43,713 nucleotides of DNA from Streptomyces endocoffeicus (GTDB taxonomy: Bacteria > Actinomycetota > Actinomycetes > Streptomycetales > Streptomycetaceae). Location of the stretch: NCBI RefSeq assembly GCF_016741935.1, contig NZ_JAERRG010000053.1, positions 1-43,713 on the forward strand. Reading direction: 5' to 3'. Every line of letters starts with the position of its first letter. Positions within the stretch are counted from its first letter, which is position 1. Shown here one piece after another: positions 8,956 to 16,967 of this stretch. The notes under the pieces were generated by a model. It was not told the DNA's origin and made no database searches. It was given only the letters and a program-made list of their open reading frames with translations. A program made the translations under genes and the position numbers.

Positions 8956-9001
8956 GTGGCATTCATGCGCGAAGAGAACGCATGAACACCTGGGAGGAAA
9001 T

Positions 9002-9586
9002 ATGCCGATACAAGCGAGCGCGCTCGTGCGCGGCAGCTCGGTGCTGGTAACCGCCGCGGCGACCGTCGCCATGCTGGCTACCCCTGCCGAAACCACCGAA
9101 GCCGAAGCCCACGGCGGGCGGCCGAGCAACGGGCAGAGCGACGGGCGGGCGGCCGAGACCAGGCAGATCGCGTCCTCGGTCCTGGACGCGGACCAGAACG
9201 TCAAGTTCACCCTGACCGCGATCCGGTCCACCGTCGACCCGCTGAGGGCCTCCGTCCGCCTGAAGGCATTCGTCCGGCAGCACGGCCGGCTCCTGCTGTC
9301 GGATGAGGTACGGGTCGGTGAGGTGGACAGCTGGTTCTGGTTCCCGGTCACCGGCCGGGGCGCGATCTGCGAGTTCTCGACGGCGAGCACCAACCCCGCG
9401 CCCGTCACCACGAGCCTGCTGATCACCCCGGCGATCGGCTGCTCGCCACCCCAAAGCTTCGAGCTGCGGAACGGGAAGTTCAAGGCTGACGGCCACAGCA
9501 CGCGGACCCCGCACGGCGGAGTGAGCACTGGCGGCGGCGGCATGGCCGAACGGACCGCCATCCGGGAAACGCCGACCGGCACGTAG
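9002..9586 (+). CDS. Secreted protein of unknown function
   Basis: Protein of 194 residues. The start at 9002 follows GGGAGGA 4-6 nt upstream. A signal peptide (about 1-30, VLVTAAATVAMLATPAETTEA) is followed by a Gly/Asn/Ser-rich linker and a beta-rich domain (about 60-160) with two Cys (in GAICEF and AIGCSPP) that may form a disulfide. The C-terminal 35 residues are Gly/Thr-rich. No family is recognised. Confidence 0.75.
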   Translation: MPIQASALVRGSSVLVTAAATVAMLATPAETTEAEAHGGRPSNGQSDGRAAETRQIASSVLDADQNVKFTLTAIRSTVDPLRASVRLKAFVRQHGRLLLSDEVRVGEVDSWFWFPVTGRGAICEFSTASTNPAPVTTSLLITPAIGCSPPQSFELRNGKFKADGHSTRTPHGGVSTGGGGMAERTAIRETPTGT

Positions 9587-9588
9587 GC

Positions 9589-9635
9589 CGTCACCCCCGT
9601 CGCCCCGTCACCCCCCGTCACCCCCCGTCACCCCG
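9589..9635. repeat. Short CGTCACCCC tandem repeat
   Basis: About five 9-11-bp copies of CGTCACCCC(CC) follow the stop of the secreted protein. A second simple repeat, four copies of a TTGCCGTCR unit, lies at about 9781-9816 right after the tRNA-Arg scar. No function is apparent. Confidence 0.7.
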
Positions 9636-9706
9636 CGCGGCCTGCCGGTCGCCTTCGTAGTGACCGGAGCCAAGCCCGTTGAACCGAGGCATCCCATCGC
9701 ATACGC

Positions 9707-9780
9707 CAGAGGCCCCTTCCGCTGACCGGAAGGGGCCTCTGAGCTGACGCGCGCTCGACAGGATCCGAACCCGCGACCTG
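9707..9780 (-). other. tRNA-Arg 3'-end remnant with terminator hairpin (scar 1)
   Basis: A 15-bp perfect stem (CAGAGGCCCCTTCCG, loop CTGAC; 9707-9741) is followed 8 nt later by GCGCTCG and then T-arm and variable-region sequence (9750-9780). That is the 3' end of tRNA-Arg as in the intact gene at 13750-13822, with substitutions. The 5' half of the tRNA is absent. It reads as a decayed attachment-site duplicate or broken tRNA gene on the minus strand. Confidence 0.8.
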
Positions 9781-9882
9781 TGCCGTCGTTGCCGTCATTG
9801 CCGTCGTTGCCGTCAATCTTCCCCCGCCATCTTTAGCAAGAGACAGGGTCCAGGGGTACCGCGCTGCCTAGTCTTCATGGTC

Positions 9883-10989
9883 ATGCCCGACGAACCGTTT
9901 CTCGCCGCGACCAAAGCCTCTTATGACGTCATGGCCGCGGAGTACGCCGACATGGTGAGTTCCGACTTGGACGCCAAGCCTCTCGACCGGGCGTTGCTCG
10001 CCGCCTTCACGGAGTTGGTAAAGGCAGGCGGAAACGGTCCCGTTGCCGATGTAGGTTGTGGCCCCGGCCAGGCAACGGCGGTACTACGCCGACTGGGCGT
10101 GGATGCGTTCGGCATCGACCTTTCGCCCGGGATGATCGACCTGGCCCGCCGCACCTACCCGGATCTGCGGTTTGAGGTGGGATCGATGCTGGCCCTGGGC
10201 CTGCCGGAGGGCTCCATGGGCGGTTTGCTCGCCTACTACTCGATCATCCACGTCCCATGGGAGCGGCGGTCGGAAGTGTTCTCCGAGTTTCACCGGGTGC
10301 TCGCACCGGGTGGGCAGGTGATGCTTGTCTTCCAGGTCGGCGATGACCGGGGTCATCGCTCCGAGGCATTCGGCAAAGCCATCTGCCTCGACTGGTACCG
10401 GCAGCAACCGGACGAAATCGCCAACCTGCTGCGTCGCGCTGGATTCGAGGTCTGGGCCACAGTCACGCGGCAGCCCGACGCTGCCGAGAAGACACCGCAA
10501 GGCTACGTCTTGGCACGCAAGCCCCTATCCGAGCCAGTGGAGCTTGACGAAGCGAGAGGGCTTGCGGACGAAGGGCTATACGTACGCTTCCAAAGCACAG
10601 TCCGAAACGAGCGCGGATACTTCACCGGCGTGTTCGGACTGGTCAATGGACTGGCACGGAACGGGAAGCTGACCGCTGAGCAGGAGCGCCTCAGACGGGC
10701 CCACAATGACTGGTACAACGCGGCCTATCCTGACCCCTCCTCTGCCGATCCGACGGTCTACGACCGCGAGCTTCACCCCGGGGCGGCGGCCTGGTTCAAG
10801 TCCACGTCGCGGGACCTGATCAAGCGAGTAGACGGCTACTTGGAGATCCTTGCCGCTCACGAGATCGGGTGGCGCATGATGCGATCGTCGGATCCAGGGA
10901 GGATCGTCTACGAGGACGAATACCAAATCGTCGTCGTTCCACATGAGGCCGGACCGGGCCCGTCGGCCATACGCGACAGGGATGGGTAG
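9883..10989 (+). CDS. SAM-dependent methyltransferase fused to a C-terminal domain of unknown function
   Basis: Class I methyltransferase of 368 residues. The SAM motif VADVGCGPGQATAVL (about 52-66) and acidic loop GIDLSPGMIDLARR lie in the first 210 residues, which end in GYVLARKPL. A further 140 residues (GLYVRFQSTVRNERGYF... to VYEDEYQIVVVPH) form a separate domain that I believe also occurs alone in streptomycetes; this would be a fusion. A -10-like TAGTCT at 9869-9874 suggests a leaderless start near 9883 rather than the ATG at 9877. Third-position GC is visibly lower than in neighbours, consistent with acquisition. The gene sits alone between two tRNA-Arg scars. Substrate unknown. Confidence 0.88.
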   Translation: MPDEPFLAATKASYDVMAAEYADMVSSDLDAKPLDRALLAAFTELVKAGGNGPVADVGCGPGQATAVLRRLGVDAFGIDLSPGMIDLARRTYPDLRFEVGSMLALGLPEGSMGGLLAYYSIIHVPWERRSEVFSEFHRVLAPGGQVMLVFQVGDDRGHRSEAFGKAICLDWYRQQPDEIANLLRRAGFEVWATVTRQPDAAEKTPQGYVLARKPLSEPVELDEARGLADEGLYVRFQSTVRNERGYFTGVFGLVNGLARNGKLTAEQERLRRAHNDWYNAAYPDPSSADPTVYDRELHPGAAAWFKSTSRDLIKRVDGYLEILAAHEIGWRMMRSSDPGRIVYEDEYQIVVVPHEAGPGPSAIRDRDG

Positions 10990-11029
10990 CGAGAGCAATC
11001 GCCCCGAGAGCTGATGCCGGCGCATACGC

Positions 11030-11086
11030 CAGAGGTCCCTTCCGCTGACCGGAAGGGACCTCTGAGCTGCTGCGCGCTCGGCAGGA
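11030..11086 (-). other. tRNA-Arg 3'-end remnant with terminator hairpin (scar 2)
   Basis: A 15-bp perfect stem (CAGAGGTCCCTTCCG, loop CTGAC; 11030-11064), then GCGCTCGGCAGGA (11074-11086), identical to the 3' end of the intact tRNA-Arg. The preceding 8 bp (GCATACGC) match scar 1. Relative to scar 1 the stem has a compensated C:G to T:A change, so pairing was kept. Sequence diverges after 11086. Confidence 0.8.
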
Positions 11087-11290
11087 CTGGGCAAGGTCTG
11101 TTCGAAGACGGACCCTGGCGTAAGGATCTTTATTGCCCACCCGGTCGGCCGTGTGCCATTGAGATCTGCCTCGTGTCTCGTGTGCCACGCTGGCCCTCGT
11201 CTCCAGCATCTTGCCCGCCGACGCAGTCACAGCTGCCGTGGACAGCGGCTCGGCGGCAGTCGACATCCTTCCGCCGAGAGGGACACATCC

Positions 11291-13576
11291 ATGGCGAGCT
11301 CGATCAACCGGCGGGACTTCCTCGGTGCCGCCACCGGCGCGGCCCTCGTACCGCCCTGCCTCATGAGCCGGTTCTGGCTGCCACCGCGGTCGGTGCCGTC
11401 CGGAGGCGGCCAACCTTCCGACGGGTGCGACCAGCGTGTGGAGTACTTGCCGGTGACCCTGGACGAGGTTCCCTTTCCCAGGGACATCGCGTTCACCGTG
11501 CGCTACCCGAGCAGCCGACCGATCACCCTGCGCGCCCACTACTGGTACCCGGCGGACGCTCTGCGAAGCGGCCGGGCATGCCCGGCCATCGTCGAGTTCA
11601 ACCCGTATCGACGGCGGGACGGGACGCTGTACGCCGACAGCATGATGTATCCCTGGTTCGCCCGGAATGGCTATCTCTGCTTCCGTGTCGACCTGCAGGG
11701 CAGCGGCGACTCGGAGGGAACCCTCACCGACGAGTACTCCGAGGAGGAACTCTCGTACTGCGTCCAGGTCATCGAGCAGATCGCCCGACTCCCCTTCTGT
11801 GACGGCAACGTAGGCATGATGGGCAAGTCCTGGAGTGCCATCAACTCCTTGATGGTCGCCGCCCGCGAGGACTGCCCCTCCGCGCTCAAAGCGATCGTCG
11901 TGTGCTGCGGCACCGACGACCGCTACAACGACGACGTCCACTACATGGGCGGAGCCATGATGCAGGACAACGTCGGCTGGCCATCGAGTATCTGGGGCTG
12001 GCTCCCGGCCCCGCCCGATCCGCGGACCGTCGGCCGGCAGTGGAAGGAGATTTGGCGGGAGCGCATCCGCGACATGAGCTTCTGGTTCGAGCAGTGGGGC
12101 AGCCACCAGACGCGCGACTCCTACTGGAGCGCGACCAGTGTGCGCGACCACTACGACAGGGTCCGCGTCCCGGTCTTCATCCTCTCCGGCTGGCAGGACG
12201 GCTACAAGAATCCCGTAGAGCGCGCGGTACGGGCTCTCGGCGAACTCGGTCGTCCCGTGAGCGGGCTGTTGGGCCCCTGGGGGCACAAGTACCCCTTCAA
12301 CGGCTACCCGGGCCCCCGCATCGACTGGCTCCGCTACGTCGTCACACATTGGTGGGACCGCTGGCTCAAGGGCGAACACCCCGATCCGGACACCAGCTGG
12401 CCGCAGCTCACAGTGTGGCTCGGCGAATCCCGCGAGCCGGATCGGCTGCCCGACTATACGGAGAAGGGAAAGTGGGTAGCCGAGGACCACTGCTGGGCCG
12501 ATCGCGTACGGGAACAGGCGTTCTTCCTCACGACGAACCAGCTCATGTCACCGCACCCCGCCTCCGTCAGCCATGCCTACATCAGCGCTTCGGATCTCAC
12601 GCTGGGGACCACGCTCCTGGAAACCAGTTCCTTCGGCGAGTGCTCCAACGACGACCTGCCCGGCGACCAGAACCGGGACGACCACCGCTCGATTTTCTTC
12701 GACAGCGCGCCGCTCGACCGCGATCTGGAGTGCTTCGGCTATCCGCTGACAAGGCTCAACCTGGAGTGCGACAGACCGCTTGCGTCCGTCGCCATCCGCC
12801 TCTCGGAGATCAGCCCCCAAACCGGGGCGTCCCATCTGGTGACGTACAGGTTCTTCAACCTCTGCTACAACGACAACGACATGGCCCACCCCAGACCCGT
12901 CCCCTCGGGAGTCTTCTCGGTGGAAGTCCCCCTCAACATCATGGGCCATGTCTTCAAACGCGGCTGGAAAATCCGGTTGTCGGTCTCGCCCTCCTTCTTC
13001 CCCACCATGTGGCAGAGCCCCGAGATTCCGACGGTCAAGCTGCACACCGGGCCTGTGGACGATCTGCCGCCGAGCGCACTCGTCCTCCCCGTCCGCGCGC
13101 CGCGACCGCAGGACGCCCGTATTCAGGCATTGCTTGTGGGATCCCAGACCGCCTATGTGAACCCCGAGCTGTACGTGCCCACGCTGAAGACGATTCGGGA
13201 GGCATCGGACCAGCGGTCCGTGGAGCGGGTGGTCGTCCAAGGAAAGCCCGGAGTCCTCGTGCACAAGGTCTTCGACAGCGGGAGCGCGGTGTACGGCGGG
13301 GTGCTGGACGACCTGTTGGTCGACCAGACCGCCGAGGAGAATTTCCAGATCCTCGATTGCGATCCCCTGTCGGCCACCGGCTTCACCCGGTCCACCACCC
13401 AGCTGCAACGCGCCGACTGGAAAGTCCGAGTGGTCACCCACACCCGTGTGCACAGCGAGAAAACCGCGTCGGGCCGGTTCGTCTTTCGCTACGAAGCCGA
13501 TCTGCACACCTTCATCGCGGACGAGCCCTTCGAGGAAAAACACATTCGAGGAACGATCCCACGTCGCTGGGTGTGA
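11291..13576 (+). CDS. CocE/NonD-family alpha/beta-hydrolase with Tat signal
   Basis: Hydrolase of 761 residues. The N-terminus NRRDFLGAATGAAL is a twin-arginine signal, so it is probably exported folded. The alpha/beta-hydrolase domain has nucleophile Ser in MMGKSWSAIN, Asp in SGWQDGY and His in GPWGHKYPF. A C-terminal jelly-roll-like PepX_C/CocE domain follows (about 390-640), and then about 120 residues (RSVERVVVQGKPG onward) that resemble a beta domain seen on some family members. Start at 11291 has GAGGGA 8 nt upstream. Substrate (ester, amide or dipeptide) cannot be told. The gene stands alone between scar 2 and the intact tRNA-Arg. Confidence 0.88.
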   Translation: MASSINRRDFLGAATGAALVPPCLMSRFWLPPRSVPSGGGQPSDGCDQRVEYLPVTLDEVPFPRDIAFTVRYPSSRPITLRAHYWYPADALRSGRACPAIVEFNPYRRRDGTLYADSMMYPWFARNGYLCFRVDLQGSGDSEGTLTDEYSEEELSYCVQVIEQIARLPFCDGNVGMMGKSWSAINSLMVAAREDCPSALKAIVVCCGTDDRYNDDVHYMGGAMMQDNVGWPSSIWGWLPAPPDPRTVGRQWKEIWRERIRDMSFWFEQWGSHQTRDSYWSATSVRDHYDRVRVPVFILSGWQDGYKNPVERAVRALGELGRPVSGLLGPWGHKYPFNGYPGPRIDWLRYVVTHWWDRWLKGEHPDPDTSWPQLTVWLGESREPDRLPDYTEKGKWVAEDHCWADRVREQAFFLTTNQLMSPHPASVSHAYISASDLTLGTTLLETSSFGECSNDDLPGDQNRDDHRSIFFDSAPLDRDLECFGYPLTRLNLECDRPLASVAIRLSEISPQTGASHLVTYRFFNLCYNDNDMAHPRPVPSGVFSVEVPLNIMGHVFKRGWKIRLSVSPSFFPTMWQSPEIPTVKLHTGPVDDLPPSALVLPVRAPRPQDARIQALLVGSQTAYVNPELYVPTLKTIREASDQRSVERVVVQGKPGVLVHKVFDSGSAVYGGVLDDLLVDQTAEENFQILDCDPLSATGFTRSTTQLQRADWKVRVVTHTRVHSEKTASGRFVFRYEADLHTFIADEPFEEKHIRGTIPRRWV

Positions 13577-13702
13577 GCGGCCCCCGAGCCGACGAGCGCC
13601 GTCCGCCACCGCCGGCGCGATGGGACCGTGGCCGGCGTTCCCCTGCTCCCTGCGGCCATCGGCGCTGGGTGGACCGGTGATCCCACAGCCCCCGGCCCCA
13701 CC

Positions 13703-13744
13703 GACCAGAGGCCCCTTCCGATCAATCGGAAGGGGCCTCTGGTC
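13703..13744 (-). terminator. Terminator of tRNA-Arg
   Basis: Perfect 20-bp stem (left arm 13703-13722 starting GACCAGAGGCC, loop CA, right arm 13725-13744) ending 5 nt from the tRNA 3' end on the minus strand. It is the intact counterpart of the hairpins in the two scars. Confidence 0.85.
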
Positions 13745-13749
13745 TGCTG

Positions 13750-13822
13750 CGCGCTCGGCAGGATTCGAACCTGCAACCTCTTGATCCGTAGTCAAGTGCT
13801 CTATCCGTTAAGCTACGAGCGC
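13750..13822 (-). tRNA. tRNA-Arg (anticodon ACG)
   Basis: Full cloverleaf on the minus strand: acceptor GCGCTCG/CGAGCGC, D-arm, anticodon stem CTTGA/TCAAG with loop CTACGGA (anticodon ACG), and T-arm GCAGG-TTCGAAT-CCTGC. Discriminator is G; CCA is not encoded. A promoter region would lie above 13822; nothing further is seen in 13823-14109 except a short GGCGAAA/TTTCGCC hairpin at 13891-13908. Confidence 0.95.
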
Positions 13823-14109
13823 TTGGCTTCCCGGCGGTTTTTCTTGCCGGTCGGCGTTGCGGGGACAACATTACATGACCTGTGCCGTCAGGCGAAATCC
13901 GTTTCGCCCACCCACGCCGACCTGCGAAAACTCCATTTTCGAGGGGTCGCGGAGTTGCCCTCGCGAGGCCTCTGGGAGCTCGCCTTCGCGTCGCGAGGTG
14001 CTTGAGGAGCATGGGTGAATACTACGGAAGGTCACCGGAAAGTCACTGCGCGCTGCCCTCGCTAACGGCACGGTTGCGTGATCGTTCGGGGCGGGCCTGG
14101 AAACGACGC

Positions 14110-14140
14110 AGGGGGCCCGCGCCATAGGCGCGGGCCCCCT
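14110..14140 (-). terminator. Original terminator of tRNA-Ser, displaced by the element
   Basis: Perfect 14-bp stem (AGGGGGCCCGCGCC, loop ATA). It lies just beyond the left copy of the 64-bp repeat, in the position expected for the terminator of the tRNA before insertion. Confidence 0.8.
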
Positions 14141-14144
14141 GTCG

Positions 14145-14208
14145 GAGAGCGGAGGCTGAGGGATTTGAACCCTCGATGGGCTTTAGGGCCCAAACCGCAT
14201 TAGCAGTG
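14145..14208 (-). repeat. Left attachment site (attL), 3' part of tRNA-Ser(GCT)
   Basis: 64 bp identical to 21910-21973. It covers the tRNA from the anticodon region to the 3' end plus 5 bp. After 14208 the sequence departs from tRNA. The 5' half of the tRNA is missing here. Confidence 0.93.
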
Positions 14209-14586
14209 TGATCGGCCCGGTAGGACGGCGGCGACTCCCGACCCCTGGCAGCGCTCCCTCGCAGGTCAGCGCGACCATGCCATCCGGCCTGGACAGTCGC
14301 CGTCCGACCGCGACCGGCCCTCTTGGTGCCATCCGTGTGCCATCACTCTGCCAGCGTCTCGACGTCTCCAACAGCAATGATCGCCACTCGCTGTGCCGCT
14401 GTCGCAACCATCTGATCAAGCCGCTGCGCTGCTCGCTCTCTCCGCAGCGGCGCAGCGGTCATTCTCGGTCCCCCGCCGTCGTCACCCATCGGAGCGTCCT
14501 GTGCGCGCCGTACCACCGCTCCGGTGCTCAGCGTCGTCAGAGCCTTCACCATGGCTCGCAAGCGTTCACCGCTTCCGATCCTCGCG
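14209..14586. other. Gene-free left end of the element
   Basis: 378 bp between attL and the first element gene. Possible frames show no recognisable protein or ribosome site. It probably holds integrase arm sites or the 3' untranslated end of the adjacent minus-strand gene. Confidence 0.5.
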
Positions 14587-15177
14587 CTACTCCGGCTCTC
14601 CCTCGGGATGCGCTTCAAGCTTCCCGTGTTCATCAAGGTGCCAGCGCACGCCAGCGTCGTCGGTAAACCATGCGGACGGACGGTGGTCATCGACGCCTGC
14701 TGCATTCCAGCCGGGCGAGATGAATGTGAACAAGCGGTCAGGCCCGACCAACCGGGCCGGAAAGCCTTGGCTGGTCCCGTCCGCACCAATCACCTCTGCC
14801 GCCCGGTGCCGACCTCCAGCGCTCCCCAGAAAGCGGACCGCAACGTTGTGAAGGGGAGCGTCGCTCGTGTTCGTGATCCGCACCACCCAGTGGTCGTATC
14901 CACTCAATGCAGTAGCGACAGGATCGGTGCCGTTAGGACCCACACGATCGCAGGCCATCCTCACCCGTCGAGCCTGCGCCACCCTCCGATCGTCAGCTAC
15001 CGCGCGCAGCTCCGCCCGCTCCAGTTCCATGGTCGCGGACTGCTCAGCGATGAACTCCCGCTGCTCCCGAATCTGCTGGCGCTGACTGGTCAACGTCCAG
15101 ACCGCTGCTGTAGCCGCAGCAGCGGCGAAGATGGCACCCAACCACGTCGGGGCATCGCCCCAGTTAATTGCTCCCAC
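14587..15177 (-). CDS. Membrane-anchored hypothetical protein of the element
   Basis: About 196 residues if started at the GTG at 15177; the frame is open up to 15342, so the start is uncertain and no clear ribosome site is seen. An N-terminal transmembrane helix (TWLGAIFAAAAATAAVWTL) is followed by a charged coiled coil (QRQQIREQREFIAEQ...) and a soluble domain with VVRITNTSDAPLHNVAVRF, a beta-sandwich-like pattern common in actinobacterial proteins of this architecture. Function unknown. It is the leftmost element gene, reading toward attL. Confidence 0.7.
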   Translation of the reverse strand: MGAINWGDAPTWLGAIFAAAAATAAVWTLTSQRQQIREQREFIAEQSATMELERAELRAVADDRRVAQARRVRMACDRVGPNGTDPVATALSGYDHWVVRITNTSDAPLHNVAVRFLGSAGGRHRAAEVIGADGTSQGFPARLVGPDRLFTFISPGWNAAGVDDHRPSAWFTDDAGVRWHLDEHGKLEAHPEGEPE

Positions 15178-15389
15178 GCGCGCCAGGCTAAGAGATGCGG
15201 AACGGCCCCGGGAGCGGCCTGGACGCATCCCGGGGTCGTCTGCTAGCCCCGCGTCCCTGCCATGCACGCGCGGGCAGATCTCGCGGGACTGGATGACGGA
15301 CGCGGCCCCGTGGCCCACTCCGGCCCTCAGGAGAAGAGCCAAGAGGGTCCACCAACGGCTACGCGTTCTGGAGGGGTGGGCCTACGGGT

Positions 15390-15692
15390 CTATGCGGTGC
15401 CGTGCCGCTCGTGCTTGGAAGTGACCATCAGCTCAGCGGTAGCACGCTCAGGGGCGCGGCCGGCTACAGGCTGGGGCGCGCATCCCCGGCAGACGTAGCG
15501 CGTCCGTCCGGGCCCGGTCAGGGTGGACTCGTGGACCGCCGAGAGTTCCTGGTCCCTGCCGCAGCAGTCGCAGCGCCCGGGCGTTCCCGAGTGCAGGGCG
15601 TCTGCATCGGGGCGGCCGGCGTTGTGGATGCGCAGCAGTTCCTGACCGGTGTCGCACAGGCGGTCGCTGGTGCGGCAGGTAGGGCAATCCAT
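15390..15692 (-). CDS. Small Cys-rich (zinc-ribbon-like) protein
   Basis: 100 residues with three CxxC pairs: Cys3/Cys6, Cys41/Cys44 and Cys68/Cys71, plus Cys13 and Cys43. This suggests one or two bound zinc ions. The ATG at 15692 has GGAGG 8 nt upstream, which together with the Cys pattern makes this strand the likely coding one, although the opposite strand is also open. Similar small proteins occur in actinomycete integrative elements. Function unknown; a nucleic-acid-binding role is possible. Confidence 0.72.
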   Translation of the reverse strand: MDCPTCRTSDRLCDTGQELLRIHNAGRPDADALHSGTPGRCDCCGRDQELSAVHESTLTGPGRTRYVCRGCAPQPVAGRAPERATAELMVTSKHERHGTA

Positions 15693-16442
15693 CCCGGCGG
15701 CCTCCGCAGGCGGCTATGGCAGACGGCGGCGGCTTTCACCGGGCTGATCACCTGGCTCTACCAGGACGCGGGTCAGCTCGATCAGGCATCAGCCTGGGGC
15801 ACCCGCACGCTGGAGTTGGCCCACCGCGCTCACGACAAACAGCTCGTGGCCCATGCGCTGACCAACCGCGCCATGGTGGACATGGACCTCGGCGACGGCC
15901 CCACAACCGTCGAGATGGCCAGTGCGGCCCTGGCTGACGAGAAACGGCTGTGCGCCAAGGTCAAGGTCCAGGCGCTTCAGCAGGCAGCACACGGACACGC
16001 CCTGGTCGGCGACCGCAGAGCCTGCGACCAGCTACTCGACCGAGCCGGCCGACTCATTGATCGCATCGATGACGATCACCCGTGGGGCGTCGCGACCAAG
16101 ACCCCGCTGTACCTGGAGATCCAGCGGGCCACCTGCTACAGCCGAATGCAGCTCGGCGCGGAAGCCGTTCGGCTATGGGAACAGGTCATGCCCTCCGCGG
16201 AGTGGCGGAACTCCGGTGTCTTCGCGGCCCGTCAGGCGTCCGCGCTGGCAGACAGCAGGCGTCCGGACGAGGCGGTCGCAGCCCTGGAGGCCGCGGTACA
16301 CGTAGCGGAAGAGGTCGAGTCCGCACGGCTGCGCAGGGAATTGACGACCGCCTGGGAACGCCTGGCGCCGTGGCACCTCGCAGCGCAGGGCCAAGAGGTG
16401 CGGGCGCTCTTCGACGGCATCGGGCTGCCGACCGCTCGGTGA
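15693..16442 (+). CDS. TPR-repeat protein, C-terminal part of an XRE/TPR-type regulator (truncated)
   Basis: About 250 residues of helical TPR-like repeats (LWQTAAAFTGLITWLYQDAG, LELAHRAHDKQLVAHALTN, WERLAPWHLA) that match the C-terminal half of Streptomyces XRE/TPR regulators. The N-terminal DNA-binding domain is absent. The frame stays open to 15402, but that part overlaps the Cys-rich gene on the other strand and looks like its shadow. No good start codon is evident; GTG 15846 and ATG 15873 are candidates. It is probably a remnant or a stand-alone peptide-sensing piece. It ends 15 nt before the dehydratase-like gene. Confidence 0.55.
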   Translation, partial: PGGLRRRLWQTAAAFTGLITWLYQDAGQLDQASAWGTRTLELAHRAHDKQLVAHALTNRAMVDMDLGDGPTTVEMASAALADEKRLCAKVKVQALQQAAHGHALVGDRRACDQLLDRAGRLIDRIDDDHPWGVATKTPLYLEIQRATCYSRMQLGAEAVRLWEQVMPSAEWRNSGVFAARQASALADSRRPDEAVAALEAAVHVAEEVESARLRRELTTAWERLAPWHLAAQGQEVRALFDGIGLPTAR

Positions 16443-16457
16443 GGGTAGAGGCACCAC

Positions 16458-16772
16458 ATGGCAGAACGAGACCCGCTGGCAGCAGAGGAAGTCCAGGCGC
16501 ATCTGGAACGCTGGGAAGGCTGGTCCGGGGACACGAGCCGGATCGGAAAGACCTACCAGCTCGATTACTACACGAGCATCAAGGTCATCAATGAGGTGGC
16601 CGAGGCCGCGCAGAAACTTCAGCACCACCCGGACATCGACATCCGGTGGGAGCGGCTGCACTTCAGCATCACGACGTACAGCGCCGGCGCGGTCATCACC
16701 CCGCTGGACTTCAAACTCGTGGCAGAGATCGAGCGCGTCGCTGCCGCGCACGGGGCGAAGACTGCCCCCTAG
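16458..16772 (+). CDS. Pterin-4a-carbinolamine dehydratase-like protein
   Basis: 104 residues, the full length of the PCD/DCoH family. It has the signature HHPDIDIRWERLHFSITTY with the two active-site histidines (HHP) and the later His in LHFS, and the C-terminal helix FKLVAEIERVA. The family dehydrates 4a-hydroxytetrahydrobiopterin, and some members act as dimerisation cofactors of transcription factors. No aromatic amino-acid hydroxylase is in the window, so a non-metabolic role is possible. Start at 16458 has GAGG 6 nt upstream. It lies downstream of the TPR remnant on the same strand and is probably co-transcribed. Confidence 0.85.
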   Translation: MAERDPLAAEEVQAHLERWEGWSGDTSRIGKTYQLDYYTSIKVINEVAEAAQKLQHHPDIDIRWERLHFSITTYSAGAVITPLDFKLVAEIERVAAAHGAKTAP

Positions 16773-16967
16773 CGCGCGTCAGTGTTGGTCCCGCTTGACG
16801 TTGGGACCGGCTTGGTTGGCGGTGGGGGCGTTGGTGGAGCATCCCTGCGCGAGAGGGGTGGGAACCGGGTGCTCGGCGCTGCGTTGTGACGGTCGGGCGT
16901 TGGCTCGGTGGGCTCGGAAGAGCTGACTGAGCAGTCACGTGAGAGCGTCCGCGTCCCCCAGAGAACG

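Noticed and set aside
10820..12490. 556-codon minus-strand frame across scar 2 and the hydrolase
   Set aside because: It runs antisense through two real genes and a tRNA remnant; no recognisable protein.
11902..13680. 592-codon alternative frame in the CocE-type gene
   Set aside because: Arg/Pro-rich out-of-frame translation of a gene with an intact catalytic triad in the other frame.
15402..15692. N-terminal part of the TPR protein including a VDRREFLVPAAAVA stretch resembling a Tat motif
   Set aside because: This frame is opposite a Cys-patterned gene with a ribosome site, and the motif comes from reading it antisense; left out of the called gene.
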